Shown: in pieces, positions 11,336-23,181 of the stretch
Layout: each line of letters starts with the position of its first letter
How positions within the stretch are numbered: position 1 is the first letter of the stretch
Source: Agroathelia rolfsii
Lineage: Eukaryota; Basidiomycota; Agaricomycetes; Amylocorticiales; Amylocorticiaceae
Length of the DNA stretch: 64,000 nucleotides
Direction: 5' to 3'
Assembly (NCBI GenBank): GCA_018343915.1
Contig: JABRWF010000004.1
Span: 1-64,000 of the forward strand
Made by a program: the position numbers and the translations under genes
Notes under the pieces: generated by a model
The model's database searches: none
What the model saw: the letters and a program-made list of their open reading frames with translations, nothing else
What the model was told of the DNA's origin: nothing

Positions 11336-12313
11336 TGTTACGAGTCACTCGTTGTACTATAATTTTATTTTGAATTTTTCATTATTTTTCCGAATTTTTC
11401 CTGATTTTTCTCTATTTTTTGGTATATATATTGTATATTATGTAAGCATATACTCTGATGACTAAGCAAGTCATGTGACCAGTCGACCATGTGACTGGCC
11501 ATCATGTGATCACCAGTCATGTGACATATTATGTAAACAGAGTCTAGAGCATGGGTCCGGATCATGACACCACTTTAAACTCACCATAACTAATAATGGT
11601 GCAATATCACGCCATACTTAGCATTACTATGCACAGACCATGTAACTACGCACAGACCAGGTAGAATTAGTATATAACCCTGTAGTGCCTCTACCTGAAG
11701 ACCTCAGATTCGTTCTCTTTGTCTTCAGGTAAGCACAGTAGTGCTTTGTATTAGATAAATGCTAACATAATAAAAACTTCGTCTTCAGAGCCCCCTACCT
11801 CTCAAGGCGTGACTGCCTGTCTCCCCCTTCTCATCCCCTTCCTAAAAATCCCTTAGGCTTTGTGCCAGAGGGTTACTGTGTGCTCTGTGCTACAGTAGTC
11901 AAAGAGGTCGCTCCGTGCCCCTCTTCCGTTAGCGTGCATAAGACAGGTCCAGGCCTTTGGCTGACCATTTGCACTGCTGTACACACAAACATAGTGCTTA
12001 GTGCACTCAAGCAAACAAAGGCATTGCCCTGCGTTTGTCGCGGTTAAGATACATCGCACCCATATCCACATACACAAGATATTTCCTGCCTTGACAGTAG
12101 ACCTCGTGTGAAAGCTTTGTAAGCTTGGAGTAACACCTGGTGACTGAAAAGCTAGAAGTTGCGTGACAGCGGAGACTGGGCAAGGAAGTGTACACCCGCG
12201 CATCCTAAGTCTTAGGAGTTGTAAAAAAGCCTTACTGGCTACCCCGCACCTTACAGGGGTTGACGTAGACTTTAGTTGAGTTTTAGTGGCAAGAGGCAGG
12301 TGTGCTCTTGATA
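11336..12313 (+). repeat. Gypsy-B 5' LTR
   Basis: The LTR begins TGTTACGAG and ends TTGATA (TTGACA in the 3' copy). Signals are a TATATAA box at 11671, AGATTCGTTCT at 11706-11716 as the probable transcript start, and a predicted intron at 11729-11788. Confidence 0.9.
11729..11788 (+). other. Predicted intron inside the Gypsy-B LTR leader
   Basis: Donor CAG|GTAAGC, branch-like GCTAACA at 11761-11767, acceptor TTCAG| at 11788; 60 nt. Both splice sites are preceded by GTCTTCAG. Homologous introns sit at the same place in Gypsy-A and Gypsy-D. Confidence 0.55.
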
Positions 12314-12330
12314 TTAGAACGAATCTCTCC
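12314..12330 (+). other. Gypsy-B self-priming primer-binding site
   Basis: TTAGAACGAATCTCTCC directly follows the 5' LTR. AGAACGAATCT (12316-12326) is the exact complement of AGATTCGTTCT at 11706-11716, 35 nt after the TATA box. The remaining leader (12331-12725) has no clear gene; an 80-codon frame at 12539-12781 may be the shifted 5' end of gag. Confidence 0.75.
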
Positions 12331-13422
12331 TTTTTTATCCCTTTCTGCGCTAGTTGCTCCATGCACTAGAGGTGGTGTAGTGAGCTACATTATTTTGAGC
12401 AAAGAACAAACTACTATACAAAATTTCGTAGACTACCACGGTCAATATACATACACAAGTAGTAGTCCTTCAACTTCGCACATCTCTTGTTTTTGGGAGT
12501 ATTCTTGGCCAGCTTGCAAGTGGTATTAGTATCCACGGTTGCATTGGTTTTTTCGAGCTATTAAAGGGAACATCACCCAAGTGGATAGACGAAAAAGACT
12601 CCGGTTGCTACAAGTAGCCCAAAAACAAGCAGTATACATTAGTAGAATTAGGCCTAGCTCAAAGGGCAAAAACAAAAACCTTTTGTATAAATCACTTTGG
12701 GAGCCTCCAGTTTTTACTGTCGAGCTTGCCCATCATTTCACACCAAACCCCACCTCAAGAACCCACCCCTCCTCATCCTAAGTTAGAAGAGGAATCCTCC
12801 GAAGCTGAATCATCGGAAGCCGAATCCTCCGACGAAGAAAATCCCACATTTTTTCCCCCATTCCCGTCGGCTCACGCATCAGCACAAGCCTCAGTCCACG
12901 CATCACCTTGCCCCGAATCACCAATGGCTCAGCAAGTTGACAACGCTGCACTCATGCAGCAGCTCATCCAAAACCAGACAATGATGATGCAATGGATGCA
13001 GCAGCAGAATGAGTCACGGGGCAAGCCAAAAGAAATTAGCCATGCGCCACCAACGTTTGACGGACAATGGGTTAATTATCACCCATTCCTTCAGAAATTT
13101 CAGGCTTACCTGGAATTAAACCCAAGAGTGTACGTCACGGATGAGAAAAAGGTCAAATACCTTTTAGGGTTAATGATGGAAGGTGCCACGGCTTGGTCCA
13201 GCCTGTGGTACACCGAATTAGGACTACAAAACCGGGTACCTGGGCCCGTAACATACCAGGAAGTAATCGAAAGCTTTAAATCCCTATTTGGGGCTTTCGA
13301 CAAAAAGGTAGCAGCAAGAGACCAGCTGCATCACCTGCGACAAGGAACCACATCCACAAGAAACTTTGGGATGGCTTTTATGTTGCTGGGTAAAAGGACA
13401 GGGTTATCTGATGATGACCTTC

Positions 13423-14276
13423 TGTCAAGGGTACACTCTTGACTATATGACATTGGGCTTGGAGAGCCTACTTGTGCACACAATCAAATAATATACTCCT
13501 TAAACAATTAAGTACTAAAGTACCCACGTAAGAGGGTTCCCACAGATACGCAAATCCCTTTGTCTATTGAGGGCGCGCCGGGTACTTTATTAACTCTCAC
13601 GTGATCGTCTTATACTCAAGTTCACACACACACGCGTAAGGGGATTTGCACCGCCTTCCAGTAGAGGGGAGAGAGAGAGAGAGAGGGGGGGACAGCTAGG
13701 ACGTAAGGGCCTAGGCCAACAAGAAAATACCCTGAAGGCGAAGATTTCATTAGTAATCTATGTGAGAGAATACAACCTGGGGTTTACTTGCCTGAAGGCG
13801 AAGAGGTCGAAGCTGAGCTCTTCAGGACAAGTTACATGCACTATTTATACTATTCTATAATGGTCCGTGCGCAGCATGGATGGTCTGTGCGTAGAGGGAG
13901 ATAGAAGTATGAAAGTGGCAATGCAGGGGGAGAGCGTTTACCCTAACTCCACCGGGCATCCGTGTGGAGATCCGTTTCCGGACCGATACCGGTAATCGTT
14001 AGGAATTGCTCAGGGAAGGAAGGCTGTGTTCCTGGGCTGTGCATGATGGTGAAATAGAAGTACGCGCAGCCCCGAGATTACTCCTGTGGCGTGCGGCTTG
14101 GAACACGTGAGGGCCAATCACATGACCACTACACTGCCCACAGTCCACGCCCTAAAGGGTAATTTTTATAAGAGAAATAAAGAAAAAGGAAAGAAAATAC
14201 TATAACTAATTAAATAAAGGTCCAAATAATACAAGAAAATAGTCGAAAAATCCGCAAAAATATCCTTCTCATGACA
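13423..14276 (-). repeat. Solo LTR of the Gypsy-D family in Gypsy-B gag
   Basis: An 854-bp TGTCAAGGG...TCATGACA copy, the reverse complement of a Gypsy-D-type LTR, flanked by CCTTC (13418-13422 and 14277-14281). It keeps the GC-AG leader intron signals (CAG|GCAAGT, ACTAAT, CTTCAG) on the minus strand. A GA-rich microsatellite lies near 13669-13690. Confidence 0.93.
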
Positions 14277-14458
14277 CCTTCGAGAAAAGTACCTGGAGAG
14301 GATGAACGTCAAGTTGCGACGTATTATCACTGGCTGGGATAGGAATACCTCAACCCTAATGAAATTGATGAATGCAGCACATGATGCAGAAGTCAATTTA
14401 ATGAAGGAAGAGATGTTGTCCAGTAAAAGATACTGGTATAACAATAACCCCCAGTCAG

Positions 14459-15525
14459 TAATAAACGTTAGTGGTAATGGGTGTAATGTAGACTACTTGT
14501 AGTCCACTAGTTACCTATAGAAAAGACAATACACTTACTTGTTAGAAAAGGTATGGTCTGTTTAGTAATAGGTAAAGGCAAGTTGAAACCTATATGTGTG
14601 AAAGCGGTTAGTAACTGTTTACACCTAAGATAAGACTTGATTATCTAGCTAGTGTCTCGTAAGAACACTTACTTGTTACTCCTTTAGAGTAAGGCTTTGA
14701 TAATGTCTTGTAGACTTTGTAAGTCTATTAGTGAAGTTAGTAATGTGAGCTAGCCCTTAGACTATTTAACTCACTTATTTCTGATGAAATAACTTGTCAT
14801 TTCCAGCCGATTTCGCTGGTGCTTATATAATACAAAATATTCTAATTTCTACAAGATTAGTAAGCCATTCCTATGCTTATCTAATCCGCTTAGTAAGAAA
14901 AGTTGCTTACAAATCTGCTTATAAATCAGCTTAGTAATATTCCCATTTGCTGAATAATATGCTTGGTAAGCAGTTTGTGCGCTTGGTAAGCAATCTGTGT
15001 GCTTAGTCAGTAATTTGTATAGTATTAGTAAGTAAAGATGTCCATTTATCTCAATATCCTATTATTAGATCTGTATTAGTAATACTTTATAAACATTACT
15101 AATATCATGGGCTTGCTTAGTAAATATTTTGGTAATTTATAAGCAAGGATCTAGGGCGTGAAAAATCAATTAGTAATATTCACGATGGATGTTGAGAAAT
15201 GAATATTTAAATGGAATTGTTTAATATTTATGGAAAAGATATTCAGAATTGATAAAGTCAAGTGACTTCAGATAAGATAATCTTATCTTTGATAAGATTA
15301 GATATAATGGAATATCGAAAATATTAAATAAATGAATATAAATGAATATATGCATATTATTTCAATGAATATATGCATGTAAAGAATTGTTAATATCTCA
15401 ACAATGAACGGTTGTAAAATCATGAAATAAATAATCATGTATGATATGATGTTAGAGGATTATTTGAAGTATTCATTGGAATTATTGGAAAGATATGAAG
15501 ACTGTAAATATTCAATCTTTCAACA
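14459..15525 (-). repeat. Copia-F 3' LTR
   Basis: This 1067-bp LTR is almost identical to 23182-24248. It is AT-rich with repeated GCTTAGTAAG/GCTTGGTAAG motifs and a GATA cluster near 15250-15305. The minus-strand polypurine-like GAGTGGGAG lies just outside (15526-15534). Confidence 0.92.
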
Positions 15526-15544
15526 CTCCCACTCAATGAATGCT

Positions 15545-18500
15545 TTATTGCTTTATCCATCTAAGATTATTTGTTAGTCCAGCTAAATTCGAAAAATAGC
15601 TGTGCTTTGTTTCTGCCAAAGGCTTGGTTAGAACATCTGCTAGCTGTTGGTTAGTATTAATATATTCAGTCCTAGCAGTACCATCGGAGACTGTTTCTCT
15701 GATAAAGTGATACCTGACTTCGATGTGTTTAGTACCTCTACCACCATGTTTGGGGTTATTGGCTAGGCTAATAGCTCCTTGATTATCTGTGAAAATAGTT
15801 GTTGGGTCAGATATATCTTCATCTATATCATTGAGTAGTTTCCGTAACCATTTGACTTGTTTTGCTGCTTCTGTGAGAGCCATATATTCTGCTTCTACAC
15901 TGGATAATGCAGTGGTGTGTTGTCTTCTGGTTGACCAGGAAGTTGCACCTTTGCACATCATGGTAATGTATCCAGTAGTAGATTTCCAGTCATCTAAGTC
16001 CATTGCCCAATCTGCATCTGAATATGCAATGAGTTTCTTTGGGTGTTGTCCTTGGTAGACAATGGCTTTATCCGGGGTTTTGGATAGGTATTGGAATATA
16101 TGATTTACTGCAGTGAAGTGCTCTTTTCCAGGATTTTCACTGTACTTGGCACATTTGTTTACAGCAAAAGTGATGTCTGGCCTAGTTATGATGGTTAAGA
16201 ATGTGAGTGAACCGATCATACTTTTATAGTGGGTTTTATTGGCCTCTGTCACTTGGTTAGGGTTTGTTCTGAGTTGTATGCTTGCTGACATCGGTGTAGA
16301 ATATCCTTTTGAGTTTTCCTTTTGAAATTTCTTTAGGATACCTTCACAGTAATCTTTTTGATCAATAGACAGCAATTTCTTTTTCCTGTTTCTATTGATA
16401 TTGACGCCTAGGAATGATTTAGCTTCTCCAAGATCTTTCATTTCATATTTTTCCATGAGTTTTTTCTTGAAGTCTTGGATTCGCTTTTTCACTTTTCCCA
16501 TGATTAATAAATCATCAACATATAAAATGAGAATGATTTTATCATTTGGGTCTCCCACTTGTTGATGGTTTATATAGATACCTGCATCTGAGTGTGTTCT
16601 TTTGAAATTCATCTTTTCAAGTGTTGAGTGTATTTCAAAATTCCACTGTCTGCCTGCCTGTTTTAATCCATAGAGGGATTTTTTAAGCTTGCAAACTTGA
16701 TCCTCTTTTCCTTTGACTGAAAAACCTGTGGGTTGTTCCATGTAAATTTCATGGTCAAGTTTTCCATAAAGGTATGCAGTAGTAACATCCATTTGGTCGA
16801 TTTCCCAATCACTATATGTGGCAATTGCAAGTAAAACCCTGAATGCCTCATATCTTGCAACTGGTGACCAAGTGTCATCAAATGTATCATCTGTTTGTAG
16901 ATCTCCTCTAGCAACATATCTAGCTTTGTAACGTCCATCTGATTTAATATTTAGAACCTATTTACCTTTGAGGATTGTTTTGTTTTTGGGTCTATTAACC
17001 AGATCGTAAACATCCCTAGATTTCAATGAATCCATTTCTTTTTTCATAGCTTCTTCCCATTTTTCATGGTCAGGAGAATTCATTGCTTGTTTATATGTCC
17101 TAGGAATATTTTTGACGTCTGCAGCCAATGTTAGCAGATGATTTATGGTTGGTTGAACAGGTTCAATTTGACTTGAAGTGACATAGTCTTTATATCTGGG
17201 ATTAGGTCTCCTTTCTCTTCTAGGTCGACCTGTGTCTCCAGGATCTATGTTTGCTTCTGGTGTTGTGAATCCACCTGGAAAATATTCTTCAGAAAATTCC
17301 GCAAGTGGTTCAAATCTTCCCGTTCTTCCAAGTGCTCCAGAAATACTTTCTGGCTCTGGTTCTTCATCTCGTATTTCAGTATCTCTTAACTCTTCAAGAT
17401 ATGAAATATCTTCTTCATCATCTGTTGTAGAGATAGGATTTGTTATATTTCCTATATCTATGTGTTCTTCTTGGTTTCGAGGATAAAGGATTTTTTCTGA
17501 GGTAGTTTCAGAACTTGATACATCTGCCTCATTGTCTTGAGGTAGCATATATTGAGCCTTTTTCTTTTCTTTCATAGGGAATATGTGTTCATCGAATTTG
17601 ACATCGTATGAATCCCATGTTTTTCCAGTAATTGGATCATAAAGTCTCCAACCTTTGGAACCTTCTGGGTATCCTATGAATATTGTTTTTCTGGCTTTGT
17701 CTGAAAGTTTATTTTTTCTACCTTCTTTTGGGATGGTCATCCATGCTTGGCATCCAAATACCCGTATTCTCGATATGTCTGGTTGTTTTCGATACCAAGA
17801 TTCATATGGAGTTTTCCAGGATTGAACTCTGGTGGGTGTACGGTTATAGATGTATAATGCCGCTTCCATGGATATTTTCCAAAATCCTTCTTTCATTCCA
17901 GCAGTTTTTCTAATGGCTTCAGCTTTTTCATGGATGGTTCTTTGAACTCTTTCTGCTCTGCCATTTTGTTGGTGTGTATGCGGAATGGAAGTTTCCCTAG
18001 CAATACCAAAATCATTAAGAAATGTGTCAAAATCTTTTGACATGTATTCTCCTCCTCTATCTGATCTGATAGTTTTTAACTTATTTCCAGATTGCCTTTC
18101 TGACCATGTAACATATTTTTTAAATGCTTCAAGGGTCTCATCTTTTGATGATATGAAGTACATTGTGCAATATGAAGTGGCATCATCTAGGAATGTCACA
18201 ACATATTTTATGTTACTTCGAATGGCATTTACTGGAAGTGAGTATAAGTCTGAGTGTACCAAGTCATTTGGATTTTTAGTACGCTCTGGAGATGGAAAAT
18301 GTGGTGCTCTGATAGATTTCCCTAGTGCACATCCTTCGCAGGTTTCATAAGATGTTTTTCCTATATTTTTAGGTCCACCAATAGTGTTTCCTAAAATTTT
18401 ATGGATAACATCACTGCCTGAGTGTGCAAATCTTTGGTGAATTAATTCATAGGGTGTTTCTTCTGAGCTATGCAAAGATTTTGCATGTTGGCTTTGTGTG

Positions 18501-20572
18501 ATTGATCCTCTAAGCTCAAAATTATTATTTTGGTTGATGTATGCGCTTAGGATCTTTTTCTTGTTGATCATTAATTCCATGGTTTTTCCAGATTTTCCAA
18601 TGATCCATATCCCATTTGTTTTTTGTGAAATTTGTTGAGGGGATAGTAATCTTTCTCTGGTGTCTGGAATATACCTGACATTTGTAATGTCAAGTACATG
18701 TATTCTCCCACTGGAATCAATGTGTTTGATTTTGACAGTACCTATCCCTTTAATTGGGAGTCTGGTGCCATCTGAAATAATTGTGTATTTTTGTTTTTCA
18801 GGAGAAAATAGTTTATACTGGTGAAAATCCTTTAAATCAAATGTGGAGTGATGACTTGTACCTGAATCAACTAGGTAAAAGAATTCATCATCCTGTGTTT
18901 TTTCTGTCTGGTACAGGGAGAGTGAAGTATTTATTTCTTCATCGGAAGAACCTTCAATTTCCTCTGTTCCTTGATTTGTTTTGGATTTTCCACCATAATT
19001 TTTCTTTCCTGTATTTTTTCGATTAGGAGGTTTCCAATTGTCTATATATTTGTCAGTAGTATGTTTAACATACTTTTTGCACTTTTTGCAAAAGTTTTTG
19101 TTATCTGACTCCTGACTATTTGTTTTGTCTTGGCCTTTAAATTTCTTTTTGAATTTACGTTGGCCTTTAGACATATTGGACCTGCTTTGGGATTTATTAT
19201 TAGTGTGGAGAGATTCACATATGGTTTGTTCCTGCTGTAATTCTCCCCTGATTAAATCTATGGTGGCTTTCTCGTAACCTCCCACTGCTCTTAGGATACT
19301 ACTGTCAAACACGTACAGAGGCGGAGTTCCGGAGGAATGGTGCGGAGGTATCGGATGGCGGAGGGCGGAGGTCCGGAGGAGCGCAGGGGTATGTGTGATG
19401 AAGCGGAAGGATGGGTGAGCAGATATTGCGGAGGGCACCGGACTTGGCCAAGACTTATGTGTCAGGCCCTTGACTAGTTGCGGTCCAGTGGGGAGGGAGA
19501 ATCGCACAAGGAGGAGGTTGGGAAGTTTAGTCGATTTCCGAACTGAGTAACTAAGTACATGCAAGGCATCGTATTTATACTAAATTGTTCTAGGAGCATC
19601 CTCAGTGGAAAGGGGTGAGGCCAATCGGCCGAAATGTACAGAATGGAGTGAATCATACAAAAGAAAACTGAAAGACAAAAAGGGTACATGTGGAAATAAG
19701 GAACGAGGGGCAGGAGCCATATGGGAGAAAGGGACAATGGAATGGAAGATGGAATGGGAATGTAGTGATCGGAACAGTAGGAAAGTCCGGCGGAGAACCC
19801 GCGTCGTCTCGAACGCAGTATGTCGGAAGCAAACAGGGAAGCGGCGGAGGTTCGGACAGGAGGGAGCGGAGCACAGGACTCCGGAGTTCCGCCCATGCTA
19901 GTACAGGAATTGGAGCGCGGAGCTAGCCTGGTGCGGAGATTGGTCCCGGAGTTGGTGTTCTGGGAGCGGCGCGTGACAACTACCCCAAATCATGCGATAT
20001 GAGTCTGGAAGTATTTCTCCTATGCGTGAGATGAAATCCTTTTCACCAATAGATAATCCTGTAGCATTAGCTCTTGTCTGTATTTCTTGTATTTCAGAAA
20101 TTTGTGTGGCCATTGATTTATCAGTCCTGAGTCTATAGGAATAGAACTCAGTATGATATCTTTGACCTTCTGCAAGTCTTTGAGCTTTTACCACTGTATA
20201 AATTTTATTCCACATTTTAGCAGCTGTTTCTTCAGCCATTAAAATATTTGCCCAAGTCTCATTTACACATCCCCCAAGTAAACCCTTTGCACAATCATCT
20301 GCTTGATCCCATGCATTGGCTAGAATGATTTTCTTGTCTTCTCCCCAAGAAATCCCTGCAGCCGATGCTAATTCTTGTGGTAGAATTTCCGCTGGCTGGA
20401 GAGCTGGTCTTTGTAAGGGAGTAGGATCATCCTTGGGTAAACCTTTGGAGAACATTGTCCAAATGCGTAATGACTTGGCTAGGAAATAAAATTTAACTGA
20501 GAATTTGGCCCAATTTGAACCATTGAAAACAGGGAATCCTGAGGGGATATCTTTTATGAGTATTTCAGTCAT
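15545..20572 (-). pseudogene. Copia-F gag-pol polyprotein, one stop and one insertion
   Basis: With the solo LTR 19303-19978 and its 5-bp duplication removed this is one frame of 1449 codons from MTEILIKDIPSGF at 20572. Order: copia Gag domain (20572-19984 and on), a basic region with a degenerate knuckle (CKKCKKYVKH...), protease LVDSGTSHH, GAG-pre-integrase, integrase (HSDLY, SDRGGEY and the glutamate in NGRAERVQ), RT with YVDD, and RNase H with SSVEAEYMAL. A TAG at 16958-16960 stands where a Trp is expected before VLNIKSDGRYKARYV, a G-to-A change. Otherwise it looks intact, so the family is recently active. ORF2 ends 6 nt upstream of its start. Confidence 0.92.
19303..19978 (-). repeat. 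Solo LTR of the Gypsy-C family in Copia-F gag
   Basis: A 676-bp TGTCAAACACG...GCGTGACA copy flanked by ACTAC (19298-19302 and 19979-19983). It is the deepest insertion in the nest. Removal restores MIWGSILRAVGGYEK in gag. Confidence 0.93.
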
Positions 20573-20578
20573 TTTGAC

Positions 20579-21307
20579 TTATACAAATTCCCAGGATATA
20601 AAGCTGTCTTCGATAGGATATAGATATATGCTATAGTTTTCTATAATCCTGTTGAGGTTTGTTTCAAGATATTCCTTGTCGTGATTTTCTAGGAATTCTT
20701 GTAGGGGTTCAATTGAATAATCTGGATATATTTTATCCAATACAAGTGAATTGTATAGGTCGAGTATATCTTTTATTCTCTCTTTTTCTATATGACCTAT
20801 TTTATCCTCTATTTCTATGGAAGTGAAATAGGGTAAACACCAATTTGATGGAGCAGGTGTTATTGTTTGTGGGTATTCAACCTCTTCTTGAGAAAATGTA
20901 ACATAGTCTTTATCGTATTTACCGTGTTCTTTGGTGATTATTATTTTTTCTAGACAGAAAATAGAGAACTTTGTGTGGAAATCCTCTGATTCTGTTTCCC
21001 AAGTGTACAATGTACTGTCTTGGATATACTCTTGAATATCAGTGTATAATTCTGGGTTACCAGAAGGTAGTGGGACTTTTTGTAATTTTTCCCAACGAGA
21101 TTTCAAGGGTATATGTCCTTCTCTTCAAAGTTTCTTTTTGTTTTTCTTTTCTAAGAGCTTAAGTGCAGTTTTACTTAATTTCTTAGAAGGTATATCCTCT
21201 TCAAACTCAAAGGGTTTCTGAGTTTGGGTATCTTCTTCACCTGTGTCAAATAAGTAAGTTTCTATCTCCTGATCTGAATCCAGAATAAAGACTCTTGTGC
21301 CAAAGTT
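20579..21307 (-). pseudogene. Copia-F ORF2, unknown function
   Basis: A 243-codon open region on the minus strand ends TAA six bases before the gag-pol ATG. One in-frame TGA at 21125-21127 (KKL*REGHIPLKS) fits CGA to TGA; downstream of it 175 codons remain open. No ATG starts the full region, so it may be an exon reached by splicing from further upstream. The protein is acidic and Glu/Tyr/Ile-rich with no motif I recognise; it is not gag, pol or an obvious envelope (no signal peptide or membrane segment seen). The stretch 21308-21592 is AT-rich with no gene. Confidence 0.5.
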
Positions 21308-21592
21308 TTAAGTAAAGCTCAATACAAACCAAAATTAAAATGATGAGCTTATAGAGACTTATGTTGGGCAGACTTTAAAGGAATTCAGGAAATAGAATAC
21401 AATGAATATTTTGTGGTAACTAAATGCTATAGTTACTTTCACAAAAATACAGAGAGAAGAGATTTAAAAAATAAAAGAAGATGATACAAAAGAAATAGAG
21501 CTGTATAAAAAGATACAAGGGCTCCAAGCAACAAAAAGAGATAGAAAAATTTATTGAGAAAGAGGATGATTCTGATGTATATACAAAATTGT

Positions 21593-23156
21593 TCAAAAGG
21601 GAGTGAATCTGTGCTCCCTGGTTCTCCTGCCACCTCTGTGTGATGTACCAGTCTGATTCTCTAGAATCCTCCTGGTCTGTGCCTCAAACCTGTCTTTAAA
21701 CTCCCTTAAATCACTTGAGTGTCTCCTGCTGAAATTTCTCTGGTGTAGATCAATATCAACAAGTTTCCTACTCTGAGTGTTCACCAATCTTTTCAGGTTT
21801 TCAAGCTCCTCTTGGGTCTTGATCTCCTTGGCCTTCTGGATTTCGTTGGTCCAACCAATGGTGTACTGAAGGGCCCTAACCTCTTTGGTAAGGTCTTCAA
21901 TAGAGGATTTGTACCACGAAAGTTGAGATGATTGGTGTTGGATGGTTTGCTCAAGGACGTCAACTGTCTTTAAAGCAAACTTGAGGAGTTCTAAGGGTGA
22001 TGTTAAGACTGAGTGTTAGTGAGGTTGTGGTGTATTTAATTTAATAAATCAAATACCTTCACCGGGTTCAGGAATTTCTTGTGGCCTTGAAATCTTTGCC
22101 CAATCGTTGAGCTCGTGATTTCCTATTGACCAGGGTGTATAAGATCGATTTGAAGGTGGAGCAGTTGATTTTTGCTGACCTTCTGTGCCCCAACCAATGG
22201 TCTTGTCGATGGGTGCTTCAGGAAATTGATTAAGCTCCTATAAAAGTGTATTAGATGATGGTGATCTAATAAAGATTATTACCTTTACCTGAATGTCACC
22301 AATGGATTTATCTAGGGGACTTCTTTCACCCTCTAGATCAGCACTACTAACCAAGGGAGATAATGTGAAGGGGGAGGAGATGTCAGAAATATCAATATCA
22401 GAAGGTTCTGACTCTTCTTCTCCTGGGTACACAAATTCTTCGTCTGGGTTGTAGTTAGAGGCCTCTTGAAAAATATCATGGACAGTCCAGCAGGGTCCAG
22501 TCGATGGGATATTGAAGTATTTGCACCAGATATCCTGTTGATGGGTGATTTCTGCTGTGATATATTGGGTTATCTGGTTGTGATCAAGGTTGTATTTGTC
22601 CTTGTGAACCTCAATATCTGTGATGATGGATATATAAGTAGCTGGGGATTGCTTCCTAATATCCTTGAAACTGTCTGTGAACTCCTGGTAGGTATCCCAG
22701 TGAATCTCTAGATTTATAGAGAATTTACTGAGGGCCTGATTAATATTGTTGAGGCCTAGAGATTTTATTAGTATTTTTTATCCTTTATTTTCGGATTTTT
22801 ATACTAAAATCTCTTACTGTCTTCCTTATCCTCAATGTCACTGTCTGAATCCAAAAAGGCTTGGAGGAGATCGATGTCTTCTTCCTGCTTAACTGGTTCA
22901 GAAGATGGCCAGAGAGTTTGGGTGCCTATAAAGAATTTATTAGTAATTCTTTGGATTTATTGGATGGTTAGGCTTTTACTGTTGAGATCCTTTATCCACT
23001 GTTTGTCAATCTCTTCTTGATTGATGGAAGTGGTAGGGGCACTGTTGGCAAAATTGATGGCTTGGGCAACAGTGGTGAAGGTGTTTGTGATCTCAGTGTT
23101 GAAGGAAGACACTAGAATAACAAAAATGTGTTAGTTACTCCTGTTTTATACCAACT
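21593..23156 (-). CDS. Copia-F ORF1: spliced gene of unknown function inside the retroelement
   Basis: Minus-strand exons 23111-22980, 22925-22818, 22755-22289, 22237-22057 and 22008-21593 join in one frame. Introns of 48-62 nt have GTAAAA, GTAAGA, GTAAAG and GTATTT donors and TAG/CAG acceptors; the last has a CACTAAC branch site. A first intron ends at 23112. If it starts GTTGGT (23155), splicing joins an A to TG and creates the ATG, giving a 434-residue protein MSSFNTEITN...REHRFTPF; if it starts GTATAA (23151), the start is elsewhere. The protein has an acidic Asp/Ser-rich middle, a probable coiled coil near 21900-21700 (VDVLEQTIQHQ... to LENLKRLVNTQSR) and a basic Arg-rich tail. I do not recognise the family. 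It begins about 70 nt after the primer site. Confidence 0.6.
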
Positions 23157-23166
23157 GCCTTTTTAG

Positions 23167-23181
23167 GCAGGGCTCATAACC
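23167..23181 (-). other. Copia-F primer-binding site, half-tRNA initiator Met
   Basis: On the plus strand GCAGGGCTCATAACC abuts the 5' LTR. From memory this equals the anticodon arm of yeast-type initiator tRNA-Met (GCAGGGCUCAUAACC). The element would thus be primed by an internal tRNA fragment, as known for Drosophila copia and yeast Ty5. Confidence 0.75.
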
